Part shown: positions 50,692 to 58,563 of the stretch, one piece after another | Numbering within the stretch: the stretch's first letter is position 1 | How the letters are laid out: each line of letters starts with the position of its first letter | From: Pseudarthrobacter sp. MM222 | GTDB lineage: Bacteria; Actinomycetota; Actinomycetes; Actinomycetales; Micrococcaceae | Direction of reading: 5' to 3' | Assembly (NCBI RefSeq): GCF_947090775.1 | Contig: NZ_OX352321.1 | Coordinates: forward strand, 1,922,001-1,986,000 | Length of the DNA stretch: 64,000 bases | Made by a program: the position numbers and the translations under genes | Notes under the pieces: model-generated | What the model saw: the letters and a program-made list of their open reading frames with translations, nothing else | Databases searched by the model: none | What the model was told of the DNA's origin: nothing

Positions 50692-51669
50692 TCAGACGTA
50701 TTTGGTGAACCAGGCCAGCGTGTCGTTCCACGCGGCGGTGGCTTGCGCTTGCATGTAACGGTCCCCGGTGTCGTTGTGGAACGCGTGGTCGACGCCGGGA
50801 TAGACGGTGAGCTGGTTGCGGACGTCAGTGGCGGCCAGGGCGTCCCGGAGCGCGGGCATGGCGCCGGTGATCCGCTGGTCGAGCTCGGCATAGACGCCGA
50901 ACACCGCCGGCTTGATCGTCGGAACCTTGGCCAGATCGGGGGAGGGGCCGTAGAACGCCGCCGTGGCCTTTAGCCCGGGGATCTCGGTGGCGGCCTGCCA
51001 GGTGATGCCGCCGCCGAAGCAGTAGCCGTTCATGGCGATCCGCCCCTGGTCCACGTAGGTCTGTGACTTCAGGTAGTCGAACGCGGCGGAGAAGTCGGAG
51101 ACATGGCGTTGCGCGCCGGCCTGCGTCAGGGCTCCGGGGACGGCGTCCCGGTCCAGGCTCGCCGTGCCACCTTCCCTGCTGAGCAGGTCCAGCGCAAGGG
51201 CCGCATATCCGGCCTTGGCGAAGCGTCGTGCCACATCCTGGATGTGCGGCGTCAGACCGCGGTTCTCGTGGCAGACCAACACGGCAGGTCCGGCTGCGCC
51301 TCCCTCCGGCCGGGCCAGGTAGGCGCTGATCTCGGCTCCACCGGAGGGAAATCGCACCGTCTCCGTCGTCAGGCCTGGCGCGCCCTCCGGAACCGACAGC
51401 GGGCTCTTGGCCCCTGCTACCGGCCCGGGGGTGACGGAGCCGGTCCCTGCGGAAGTAGCGGGCGTACTCGGGGTTGGCATCGGGTCGGTGCTGCGGGGAA
51501 CTTCCTGCGGAGTGCAGCCGACCAGGAGCATCGCGGCCGCTGCGGCCGCCATGCTCCCCGTAATGAACGCCACCCGGCGGGTGAAGGTTTGTTGCGACAG
51601 GGCGCCGGCGCGGTAATCGTCGAAGAATTCCTCGATCAAGTACTTCTCAAACTTGCCAAGCTGGGTCAT
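50692..51669 (-). CDS. Dienelactone hydrolase-family protein, Tat-type lipoprotein
   Basis: 325-residue alpha/beta hydrolase. A cytoplasmic stretch of about 30 residues precedes TRRVAFITGSMAAAAAAMLL and the lipobox LLVGC, so the protein is probably exported by Tat and lipid-anchored. The hydrolase domain has the nucleophile Cys in MNGYCFGGGITW, the Asp in VFGVYAELDQRIT and the His in YPGVDHAFHNDTG, as in DLH. The substrate is unknown. It stands alone, with hairpins on both sides. Confidence 0.9.
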   Translation of the reverse strand: MTQLGKFEKYLIEEFFDDYRAGALSQQTFTRRVAFITGSMAAAAAAMLLVGCTPQEVPRSTDPMPTPSTPATSAGTGSVTPGPVAGAKSPLSVPEGAPGLTTETVRFPSGGAEISAYLARPEGGAAGPAVLVCHENRGLTPHIQDVARRFAKAGYAALALDLLSREGGTASLDRDAVPGALTQAGAQRHVSDFSAAFDYLKSQTYVDQGRIAMNGYCFGGGITWQAATEIPGLKATAAFYGPSPDLAKVPTIKPAVFGVYAELDQRITGAMPALRDALAATDVRNQLTVYPGVDHAFHNDTGDRYMQAQATAAWNDTLAWFTKYV

Positions 51670-51688
51670 GTCGGGCCTCCTGGAGTTT

Positions 51689-51715
51689 GCCGCACATCCT
51701 CCTCCGAAGTGCGGC
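51689..51715 (-). terminator. Hairpin downstream of the MBL-fold hydrolase gene
   Basis: Arms GCCGCAC (51689-51695) and GTGCGGC (51709-51715) lie between the start of the dienelactone hydrolase gene and the end of the MBL gene. The stem is modest. Confidence 0.4.
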
Positions 51716-51730
51716 TTCAGGCAATAGCCC

Positions 51731-52663
51731 TCAGCGTTTTTTCAGCCTGCCACGGGAGGACCGCGGCTTCAGCCGGAAAATCCGGGACAGCAGGAGCCGG
51801 CCGAACTGGGCCGCGGCTTCCCGCCGGCACGGCCCATTCCAGATAATAAAGTTGGGGAACCGGTGGGCGCCCGGCCGGCCGGCGACGCGGGCTGCCGCGT
51901 CCTTGATCGCGTTCAGGTCCGGGGTTGTCAGGGGAAGGGGAGCCTCGTCGGGGTGCCGGGTGGAGCCGAGCGGAAAGTCGCGGAACGGGCGGCGCGACAT
52001 TTCGATGTGGGCGCCCAGGACCGCGGCCACCGGGTGAGCCGCACTGAAGGCGCAGAGGGTCTGCAGGGTCGATTCGAAGGCGGGGAAGTCGCCGACATAG
52101 AGCCGGCCCGGATAGACCGTGTCGCCGGTCAGCAGCACGGCCGTCGCCGGGTCGTAGACCGTGACCGCCGAGGGATGGTGCCCCGGTGAGGGAATCACCT
52201 CCAGCACCCGTCCGCCGATGTCGAACTGCGCTGACCTGCGCGGCCAGTCCGTGATGCCGAAGAATTCGGCGACGTCGTCCGCCGTGTGGCCGACCACGCG
52301 GGTGAGGTGGCGGTCCGCGAACTGTCCGTCCGCGGCGACGTGGTCGCCGTGGGCGTGGGAGTGGGCGACGACGAGTTCATAGGCCGGGTGGGGATGGTTT
52401 ATGAGCCATCCCTCGATCAGCGCGTCGACCGTCTCGCGCAGCGGGAACCTCGTTGCGTCCGACGTCGCGCCGGTGTCCAGCAGGAGGGCACGCTCCTCCC
52501 CGAACAGCAGGTAGAGGAACGGCGCCTCGAAATTGTCCGCGATGCTCTGGCGGAGAATTACGGTGTGCTCCGCCAACCGGTGGAGCTGGATGGGGGGAGC
52601 GGCATCGCCCCTTCGGGTTTGCGTCCCCGTGTACCAGTGCATGTCAAGATCGAGATCAGTCAC
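51731..52663 (-). CDS. MBL-fold metallo-hydrolase
   Basis: 310-residue metallo-beta-lactamase superfamily protein. The zinc motif is VVAHSHAHGDHVAADGQF (HxHxDH). Downstream ligands lie in PSPGHHPSAVTVYDP (His) and AVLLTGDTVYPGRLYVGDF (Asp), and LGAHIEMS gives the last His. ALLLDTGATSDATRFPLRET fits the N-terminal strand region. A glyoxalase II-like or lactonase-like hydrolase is likely. The C-terminus is Arg/Lys-rich. No linked pathway is seen. Confidence 0.9.
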   Translation of the reverse strand: MTDLDLDMHWYTGTQTRRGDAAPPIQLHRLAEHTVILRQSIADNFEAPFLYLLFGEERALLLDTGATSDATRFPLRETVDALIEGWLINHPHPAYELVVAHSHAHGDHVAADGQFADRHLTRVVGHTADDVAEFFGITDWPRRSAQFDIGGRVLEVIPSPGHHPSAVTVYDPATAVLLTGDTVYPGRLYVGDFPAFESTLQTLCAFSAAHPVAAVLGAHIEMSRRPFRDFPLGSTRHPDEAPLPLTTPDLNAIKDAAARVAGRPGAHRFPNFIIWNGPCRREAAAQFGRLLLSRIFRLKPRSSRGRLKKR

Positions 52664-52681
52664 GCCCCCGATTCTCTCATT

Positions 52682-52719
52682 CCGGCGCCCGCAGGACGGG
52701 GGCCTGTCCGGGGCGCCGG
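52682..52719 (-). terminator. Terminator-like hairpin after the HbpS-like gene
   Basis: Arms CCGGCGCCC (52682-52690) and GGGCGCCGG (52711-52719) are perfectly complementary, with an inner GGAC/GTCC pairing. It lies 45 bases past the stop of the leftward gene that ends at 52765. Confidence 0.5.
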
Positions 52720-52764
52720 GAGCGAAGGTCTCGGCGGGGTTCGCCGAGGCAGCCTGGTGGCGGC

Positions 52765-53313
52765 CTAGGCGGTGTCCTTGAATGCCGTCAGGGCCTCGAC
52801 CACAAGATCGTGGTCCGCCTTCTGCGGCAGCCCGGACACTGTCACCGTTGCCACGGCTCCTGTTTCCTTCACGTAGAGGGGAAAGGCCCCGCCGTGCGCG
52901 GCGTAGCGCGACTGATCGAACCAGCCGTTGTCTTCGATTCTGCCGCCGCCGAGCCGCCCCCGGAGGCCGACCAGGAGCGAGGGCTCCGCATACTGTTCTG
53001 CGGTCCTGCTCTTTCTTTCCACCCAGATCTCGTTGTCGGCGGTCGCTCCGGGCAGCGACACATGGAAGAGGACGTGGGCGCCTCGGCGGATATCGATCGC
53101 TATCGGCAGGTTTCGTTCCGTGCCGAGTTCCACGAGGAGCAGACCGAGCTCGAGGGCGTTGCCCTGGCTGAAGCCGCCGAACTGGAGTGTCGCCATTTCA
53201 TGCTCGATGCGGCCGATCAGGGACCGGAGAGCGCCCTCCGGCTGATTGGCCGTGGAGTCCGGATCGAATTCGGCGTCGGGTCCGGGAGTCAGGTCGGGCT
53301 GTTCAAGGCTCAT
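52765..53313 (-). CDS. Heme-degrading-domain (HbpS/GlcG, UPF0303-like) protein
   Basis: 182-residue protein of the PF03928 fold. Family sequences are FSQGNALELGLLLVELGTE, LPIAIDIRRGAHVLFHVSLP and AAHGGAFPLYVKETGAVATV, as in UPF0303/YBR137W-like proteins. It is cytosolic and the role is unknown. The family name reflects heme-binding HbpS, which is not evidence of heme chemistry here. A GGGCCC-rich palindromic stretch precedes it. Confidence 0.85.
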   Translation of the reverse strand: MSLEQPDLTPGPDAEFDPDSTANQPEGALRSLIGRIEHEMATLQFGGFSQGNALELGLLLVELGTERNLPIAIDIRRGAHVLFHVSLPGATADNEIWVERKSRTAEQYAEPSLLVGLRGRLGGGRIEDNGWFDQSRYAAHGGAFPLYVKETGAVATVTVSGLPQKADHDLVVEALTAFKDTA

Positions 53314-53432
53314 GGGTGGTGCCTTTCGTCGTCGGAGGGCCTGTCAGGCGTCTGGGCCCTTTACCGGGCCCTGAAAAGATCGTGCCACGAAAGACTGGTG
53401 GACCGGGAGCGCACGCCCCGGGCACGAGGGCT

Positions 53433-53466
53433 GCCCCTGCCCCGGAGTTACCTCCGGGGCAGGGGC
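53433..53466 (-). terminator. Strong hairpin after the cupin remnant/alcohol dehydrogenase
   Basis: Perfect 15-bp arms at 53433-53447 and 53452-53466 with loop TTAC, seven bases beyond the stop of the leftward cupin frame. It probably terminates the alcohol dehydrogenase transcript. Confidence 0.7.
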
Positions 53467-53472
53467 CTGTTG

Positions 53473-53700
53473 CTAGCGGCTGCCGTATTCGGCGTCGCTG
53501 ATGTGCTCGCCCCAGGTAGTTTCGGGGCCCTGGCCCTCACCCGCGGCTTCCCACATCGCCAGATGGGTCATGAAGTGCTCGGGCGCGGCGCCGTGCCAGT
53601 GCCATTCGCCCGGCGGTGTGTAGACCGTGTCGCCCGGCTTCATCACAATGAGGTCGCCCCACAGCGTTTCCTCCTGCGTTGAAGATGTCAGTTGGATGCT
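53473..53700 (-). pseudogene. 5'-truncated cupin-domain gene
   Basis: The frame directly after the alcohol dehydrogenase stop codon encodes DLIVMKPGDTVYTPPGEWHW, GAAPEHFMTHLAMWEAAGEG and TTWGEHISDAEYGSR, the C-terminal half of a single-domain cupin. The HxH metal strand and everything upstream are missing. The only in-frame ATG (53643) is inside the cupin strand and has no ribosome site. The frame is open back to the adjacent gene's TAA, so the 5' half was probably lost when the two genes were joined. Confidence 0.75.
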
Positions 53701-54744
53701 TTAGGCCAGCGTCGCGGCGTCGATCACGAAGCGGTAGCGAACGTCAGACGCGAGGACGCGTTCGTAGGCCTCGTTGATTTTCCCGGCCGGGATGACCTCG
53801 ATTTCGGCCCCGAGGTTGTGTTCGGCGCAGAAGTCGAGCATTTCCTGGGTTTCGCGGATGCCGCCGATTGCGGAGCCCGCGAAGGAACGGCGTCCCATGA
53901 TGAGGGCGAACGCGTTCACCGGGAGGGGTTCGGCAGGGGCTCCGACGTTGACGAGGGCACCGTCGAGGGCCAGCAGCTGCAGGTAGGAGCTGATGTCGAT
54001 CGAGGCGCTGACGGTGTTGATGATCAGGTCGAAGCTCCCGGCGAGCGTCTCGAAGGTCCCTTCGTCGCTGGTGGCATAGTAGTGGTCCGCGCCCAGGCGC
54101 AGCCCGTCTTCCTGCTTCTTCAGCGACTGGGAGAGGACGGTGACCTCGGCACCCATCGCGTGGGCAAGCTTGACGGCCATGTGCCCGAGTCCGCCGAGGC
54201 CGACGACGGCGACCTTCTTGCCGGGGCCAGCGCCCCAGTGCCGCAGCGGGGAGTAGGTGGTGATGCCGGCGCAGAGCAGCGGGGCGGCGACGTCGAGGTC
54301 GATGCCCTCGGGAATGCGGACCACGAAGTCTTCGGTGACAACGGCGTGGGTGGAGTAGCCACCCTGTGTGATGGTGCCGTCCCGGTCCACGGCTCCGTAG
54401 GTGCCGGTCATTCCGTTGAGGCAGTACTGCTCCTCGCCCTTCAGGCAGTTGGCGCACTCCCGGCAGGAATTGACCATGCAGCCGACGCCGACGCGGTCGC
54501 CAACCTGATGCTTGGTGACGGCGGAGCCGATTTCGGTGACGATACCCGCGATCTCGTGTCCGGGAACCAGCGGGTAGGTCTGGGGACCCCAGTCGCCGCG
54601 GACGGTGTGGATATCGGAGTGGCAGATGCCGGCGTACTTGATCTCGATCAGGACGTCGTGGGCGCCAACGTCGCGGCGCTCGATGGTGGTCGGTACGAGG
54701 GCTCCGTCAGCAGACGGGGCGGCATAGGCATTAACGGTCAGCAT
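53701..54744 (-). CDS. Zinc-dependent alcohol dehydrogenase (NADP-dependent YahK/CAD-like)
   Basis: 347-residue medium-chain dehydrogenase. Catalytic zinc: [15 protein letters not shown] and [10 protein letters not shown]. Structural zinc: [17 protein letters not shown]. Cofactor fold: [21 protein letters not shown] followed by [11 protein letters not shown], the Ser/Lys pattern of NADP-preferring aldehyde reductases. It probably reduces aldehydes broadly. It is followed immediately by a cupin relic and a strong hairpin. Confidence 0.92.
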   Translation of the reverse strand: MLTVNAYAAPSADGALVPTTIERRDVGAHDVLIEIKYAGICHSDIHTVRGDWGPQTYPLVPGHEIAGIVTEIGSAVTKHQVGDRVGVGCMVNSCRECANCLKGEEQYCLNGMTGTYGAVDRDGTITQGGYSTHAVVTEDFVVRIPEGIDLDVAAPLLCAGITTYSPLRHWGAGPGKKVAVVGLGGLGHMAVKLAHAMGAEVTVLSQSLKKQEDGLRLGADHYYATSDEGTFETLAGSFDLIINTVSASIDISSYLQLLALDGALVNVGAPAEPLPVNAFALIMGRRSFAGSAIGGIRETQEMLDFCAEHNLGAEIEVIPAGKINEAYERVLASDVRYRFVIDAATLA

Positions 54745-54890
54745 GTGTCTCCAGTGGTTCTTGGGAATTGCGTCAGGGGTGGGGTCGGTGGACCCCTATC
54801 AAGTAAACAGGGACCCCGCAGCCCGCGGGAGTCCCTGCTGATACAGGTACTGTCAGTACCCCCTTCGCACCACGACCGGCCGCTCCGGTG

Positions 54891-54930
54891 CATGCGGCAG
54901 GCCTCCCCGCCAGGGGAGGCCTGCCGCATG
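54891..54930 (-). terminator. Strong hairpin between two leftward genes
   Basis: Perfect 18-bp arms at 54891-54908 and 54913-54930 with loop GCCA, 20 bases past the stop of the leftward small gene that ends at 54950. It separates that gene from the alcohol dehydrogenase promoter. Confidence 0.75.
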
Positions 54931-54949
54931 CGCCCGGGCTCAGGTTTCG

Positions 54950-55246
54950 CTAGGGCATGAGCGTGTAGAGATCGACGACGGTCTCCTCGGGCGGGGAGGC
55001 GAAGCCGCCCTCGATGCCCTGCTCCATCCGCGGCATCAGGGTCCCGTTGCGGAATGTCTCCCAGCTCTCCTTCGATTCATGGACCGCCATGATGGTCCAA
55101 CCGCCCGCGGAGGAGCCTGCGGCGTGAAAGATCTGGCCCTCCGGCAGAACGCCCTCGCCTGGATGGACAGCGGCAATTGCAGCGTCGTACTGCTCCTTGG
55201 TGCCTCCTGGGAAGAAGTGCACGACTCCGTAGGCCGTGGTCTCCAT
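54950..55246 (-). CDS. Small protein, dimeric alpha/beta-barrel-like
   Basis: 98-residue protein: AYGVVHFFPGGTKEQYDAAI, then GQIFHAAGSSAGGWTIMAVH and WETFRNGTLMPRMEQGIEGG. The size, spacing and WTIMAVHESKESWETF pattern are those of ABM-like dimeric barrels, but no active-site motif is seen. It has its own strong terminator. Function is unknown. Confidence 0.7.
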   Translation of the reverse strand: METTAYGVVHFFPGGTKEQYDAAIAAVHPGEGVLPEGQIFHAAGSSAGGWTIMAVHESKESWETFRNGTLMPRMEQGIEGGFASPPEETVVDLYTLMP

Positions 55247-55310
55247 TTCTGCTCCTACGCTGGTGGGGTGGACTGGACACTGCCAGTCCTAGACTCCGCT
55301 TCGGGACGTG

Positions 55311-55443
55311 TCAAGGGTCCGTGTAGTCGAACCGCCCGAGCACGGCGACCGGAACTTGCGAATGCCCGACGACGCCCGAAAGGGACATACGCCGACGCGC
55401 GGCGGCTGGTGACGGCGTCGCTCGTCTGCGCCGCGGACCCTCA
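55311..55443. repeat. Inverted-repeat element, copy 2 (long)
   Basis: Bounded by TCAAGGGTCC (55311-55320) and GGACCCTCA (55435-55443). Its right part, GACGGCGTCGCTCGTCT, followed by a CCGCGGACCC block, matches the right part of the 56-base element at 48851-48906. The right end overlaps the esterase stop codon (55441-55443). The interior (55321-55400) is unique. It occupies most of the 194-base gap between the small barrel-like gene and the esterase gene. Confidence 0.5.
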
Positions 55444-57051
55444 GCCCGGACCCCCGCTCCCTATGGTTGGACGGACGGCCTGGTCGGCAGCCCAGAATTC
55501 GCGGAGTGCACCCCGCGGGTCGGACTCCACGCGGGAAATGACGTCGAGGATCATGGTCTGCCGGTGCTGGCGGCCGTATTCCGGCCATGGGGGAAGCCCG
55601 GCGGCCTGGGGCGCGCCGGATCGGGCAAAATTGGCCCACGCGGAACTCATCGAGTCTCCCAGGGCCTGGGGTGCGATTCCCCGGGTCAGGAACTTCGCCT
55701 CCGCGGCCTCCAACTGCCGGAACACAAACGGGATGTCCAGCGCGTGGCAGGAGCCGAGCTTGCCGCCCATGGCCGGGCTCTCCCACGTGAAGAGGTAACT
55801 GAAGTTCTTCCCCTGGGAGCCGCTGCGCGCCGCCAGAAGCCTGTTGGTGGGCTGCCGGTAATGCACATCGGCAAGGTAGGCCTCGAGGAGCTGCTTGCCG
55901 TTCGGCGGAAGGCCCAGGGTCCTAGCAAGTGCTTCCTCGTAGCTGGCCCGCGCCCCGGACGGATTCGAACTGGCCCGCGCCAGCATCAGGTCCACGCGGT
56001 CAGCAAGTTGTGGCGGGTCCGACGGCGCGGCAGGCCTGAATTCCACGGCGAAGGAACCCTCGTTGAGGTTGGTGCCAACCAGCAGGTCAATCCGGGAGTT
56101 GCACCCGAGCCGGATTGCGTCCAGCGGGGGCCGCGGAATTGCGGGTGTCCCGGCGGTGGGCTGGAACGGCAACGGAACGCCGAAGGTGACGGCTGCGGCA
56201 GCGCTTTCCAAAGCATTCTGCGCCGCCAGCAGCTGACCGACGGGTAGGTCCAGCAGCTCCTTGGCACGCGCTGCGTCCAGGCCACACAGGCCGAGGAACT
56301 CCTGCGTCACCAGCGCTGACTCCTCCGCGCTGCGGAACCGTTCGGCGGTCCCGCTTTGCAGAATGGCGCGGCGGAACAAGCCCTCCGACGCCGGCATTCC
56401 CAGCAGGGTGCCGACAGCTGCCGCGCCGGCGGATTCGCCAAACAGCGTCACGTTACCGGGATCGCCGCCGAACGACGCGATGTTCCGGGCCACCCAACGC
56501 AACGCCTCCAGCTGGTCCAGAAGCGCCACATTAGACGAGTCTGCGTACGCGGGCCCCAGAAGCTCCGGCAGGTGCAGGAAGCCCAGGGCGCCCAGCCGGT
56601 AGTTGAGGGCGACCACCACAACGTCCATCGCGGAAGCCAGTGCCCCGCCGTCGTGCAGGGCGCCGTTGTTGGAACCGGTGAGGTAGGCGCCGCCATGGAT
56701 CCAGACCAACACCGGGCGGCCGCCGCCGTCGGCTCCGGGTGTCCACACGTTGACGTTGAGGCAGCTCTCCTCATCCCAGAGTTCAGGAAAGCGGTCAGAC
56801 GGGGGCGTGAAGGCGTCGGCGTTTTGCGGCGCCATCGCCCCCGGCGCCGTGCAGTCCCGTGTTCCTTCCCAGGGTTGAACCGGAAGCGGGGGCAGGAAGC
56901 GTCGACCGCCCGCCGGCGATTCCGCGTACGGAACGCCTAGGAAGGTGCGGACGGGACGGCCGTCAAGGTGCCGCACACAGCCACGTACGACGCCGGCCGT
57001 AGTGGTGGCAAACGCCAGGGCCGGCCGTGCCGCGTCCGCGGTTGCGCTCAT
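55441..57051 (-). CDS. Type-B carboxylesterase
   Basis: 536-residue alpha/beta-hydrolase carboxylesterase. The nucleophile elbow is LFGESAGAAAVG, the oxyanion-hole motif is LVWIHGGAYLTGS, and ESCLNVNVWTP is the type-B signature. Glu and His partners are expected in GTNLNEGSFAVEF and GSCHALDIPFVF. There is no signal peptide, so it is intracellular. It starts 14 bases after the GH1 stop and is probably cotranscribed with it, which suggests deacylation of an esterified glycoside. Start 57051 (MSATADAARPALAF) is chosen. Confidence 0.92.
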   Translation of the reverse strand: MSATADAARPALAFATTTAGVVRGCVRHLDGRPVRTFLGVPYAESPAGGRRFLPPLPVQPWEGTRDCTAPGAMAPQNADAFTPPSDRFPELWDEESCLNVNVWTPGADGGGRPVLVWIHGGAYLTGSNNGALHDGGALASAMDVVVVALNYRLGALGFLHLPELLGPAYADSSNVALLDQLEALRWVARNIASFGGDPGNVTLFGESAGAAAVGTLLGMPASEGLFRRAILQSGTAERFRSAEESALVTQEFLGLCGLDAARAKELLDLPVGQLLAAQNALESAAAAVTFGVPLPFQPTAGTPAIPRPPLDAIRLGCNSRIDLLVGTNLNEGSFAVEFRPAAPSDPPQLADRVDLMLARASSNPSGARASYEEALARTLGLPPNGKQLLEAYLADVHYRQPTNRLLAARSGSQGKNFSYLFTWESPAMGGKLGSCHALDIPFVFRQLEAAEAKFLTRGIAPQALGDSMSSAWANFARSGAPQAAGLPPWPEYGRQHRQTMILDVISRVESDPRGALREFWAADQAVRPTIGSGGPG

Positions 57052-57065
57052 GTTGCCTGCTCCCT

Positions 57066-58337
57066 CTAGGCCGTCGCGTCGGCGGCCTGGACGATCATCG
57101 CGTTGGTGCGGGCAACGTTGCCCAGCCAGCGGGCGCTCTCCTTCGGTGTCCGCTCCTGCGTGGCCCGGTCCACGGCGATCAGGCCGAACTTCGGGCGGTA
57201 GCCGAAAACCCATTCGTAGTTGTCGAAGGCCGTCCACGCGATGTATCCCCGGACGTCAATGCCGTCCGCCAGGCAGGCGGCAACGCAGTCCACCGCGGCC
57301 CGCAGGTACTCCACCCGCTGCGAATCGTCCTCCGTGGCCAGGCCGTTTTCCGTCACGATCACAGGTATGCCGGCAATCCGGGCGGCTTCCCGAATGGTTG
57401 CCTCAAGGGCCTGTGGGTAGATCTCCTCACCCATCTGGTTGGTCTCCGCGCCTTCCGGGGCCGGGGCATGGCCGTCCGGACCATAGACGGTGCGGCCGTA
57501 GGTCTGGATTCCCACGAAATCGTCACCGCGGGAGGCCTCGAGGAAGCGTTCGTTTACGTCGCGGCGCACCCGGTCGGCAAGTTCGCGGCCGCCGTCAATG
57601 AACTGGATATCTGAGTTCGCAAGGGTCCAGCCCACCGGAAGTTCCGGTCGCCGGGCCTTGATGACTGCCGTGGCGGCCCGGTGTGCCGCCAGCTTCACGT
57701 TGAACCCGGCTTCCGTGGAACAGAACTGGAAAGGGGCAACCGTACTTGCATCCACGCCGAGGCGTTCCGCAGCTGCGGCCCACACTGGCACGGACCCGCG
57801 CTCTTCCGGGGCCACGCCGCCGATGCCGAAGGACTCCAGCAGCCACGGGAGGTTTGGTTCATTCAACGTGCAGGCCACGCCGATAAGGTCGCCCAGGTGC
57901 GCCATCAGCCGGTCGCAGTAGCGGGCGAAGAGCTCCGCCGTCCGAGTGCCTTCCCATCCGCCGACGGCCAGGAGCCACCGCGGGGACGTGAAGTGATGGA
58001 ACGTGACCACGGGGGTGAGTCCGTGCTCGTGGCAGGCCTCCAGAACGCGCCGGTAATGGTTTAGTTCGGCAACTGAGAAGTGCCCCTCCTCCGGTTCGAT
58101 GCGTGCCCACTCAAAGGAAAAGCGGTAACTGGTGAACCCGAGGCTCGCGATCAGGGCGATGTCCTCGCGGTAGCGGTGATAGTGGTCCACGGCATCCCCG
58201 GAGGGCTCGGAAAACATGGTGCCCGGAAGGTGCTCCAGGAACCACGTGTCGCTGTTGACGTTGTTTCCCTCCACCTGGTGCCCGGCGGTGGCGACGCCCC
58301 AGAGGAAGTCCTGCGGGAATGCTGATGCGGTGGTCAT
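57066..58337 (-). CDS. Glycoside hydrolase family 1 beta-glycosidase
   Basis: 423-residue GH1 enzyme. FPQDFLWGVATAGHQVEGN gives the subsite -1 Gln, CTLNEPNLPWL the acid/base Glu, and IPVIVTENGLA the nucleophile Glu. AWTAFDNYEWVFGYRPKFGL is the usual C-terminal Glu-Trp region. It is shorter than typical 445-470-residue family members. It is intracellular and probably hydrolyses small beta-glycosides imported by the divergent ABC transporter. Start 58337 follows AAAGGA. Confidence 0.94.
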   Translation of the reverse strand: MTTASAFPQDFLWGVATAGHQVEGNNVNSDTWFLEHLPGTMFSEPSGDAVDHYHRYREDIALIASLGFTSYRFSFEWARIEPEEGHFSVAELNHYRRVLEACHEHGLTPVVTFHHFTSPRWLLAVGGWEGTRTAELFARYCDRLMAHLGDLIGVACTLNEPNLPWLLESFGIGGVAPEERGSVPVWAAAAERLGVDASTVAPFQFCSTEAGFNVKLAAHRAATAVIKARRPELPVGWTLANSDIQFIDGGRELADRVRRDVNERFLEASRGDDFVGIQTYGRTVYGPDGHAPAPEGAETNQMGEEIYPQALEATIREAARIAGIPVIVTENGLATEDDSQRVEYLRAAVDCVAACLADGIDVRGYIAWTAFDNYEWVFGYRPKFGLIAVDRATQERTPKESARWLGNVARTNAMIVQAADATA

Positions 58338-58563
58338 ATGTAGTTCCTTTCGGTTCAGCGCCTTGAGAACGGCGCTCGGGGCGTCTCTGCCCTGGCTTTC
58401 AATCCTTTCCCGTGACGTGACCGAGGCCACAATACTTTTTCAATCAATGACATTCTCATGTGAGCGCCCAGCGCCGCGCGCCGATGCTTGTGAGGAGCCG
58501 GCCAGCCGCCAGCCCCAAGACATCTTTTCTCCGTTGTCACATCAGAATGCAAAGGCGCACTAC

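Noticed and set aside
58216..58563. Longer in-frame start for the family-5 binding protein at 58216
   Set aside because: It would place 116 residues before the lipoprotein signal and overlap the GH1 start; the signal peptide begins at 58564.
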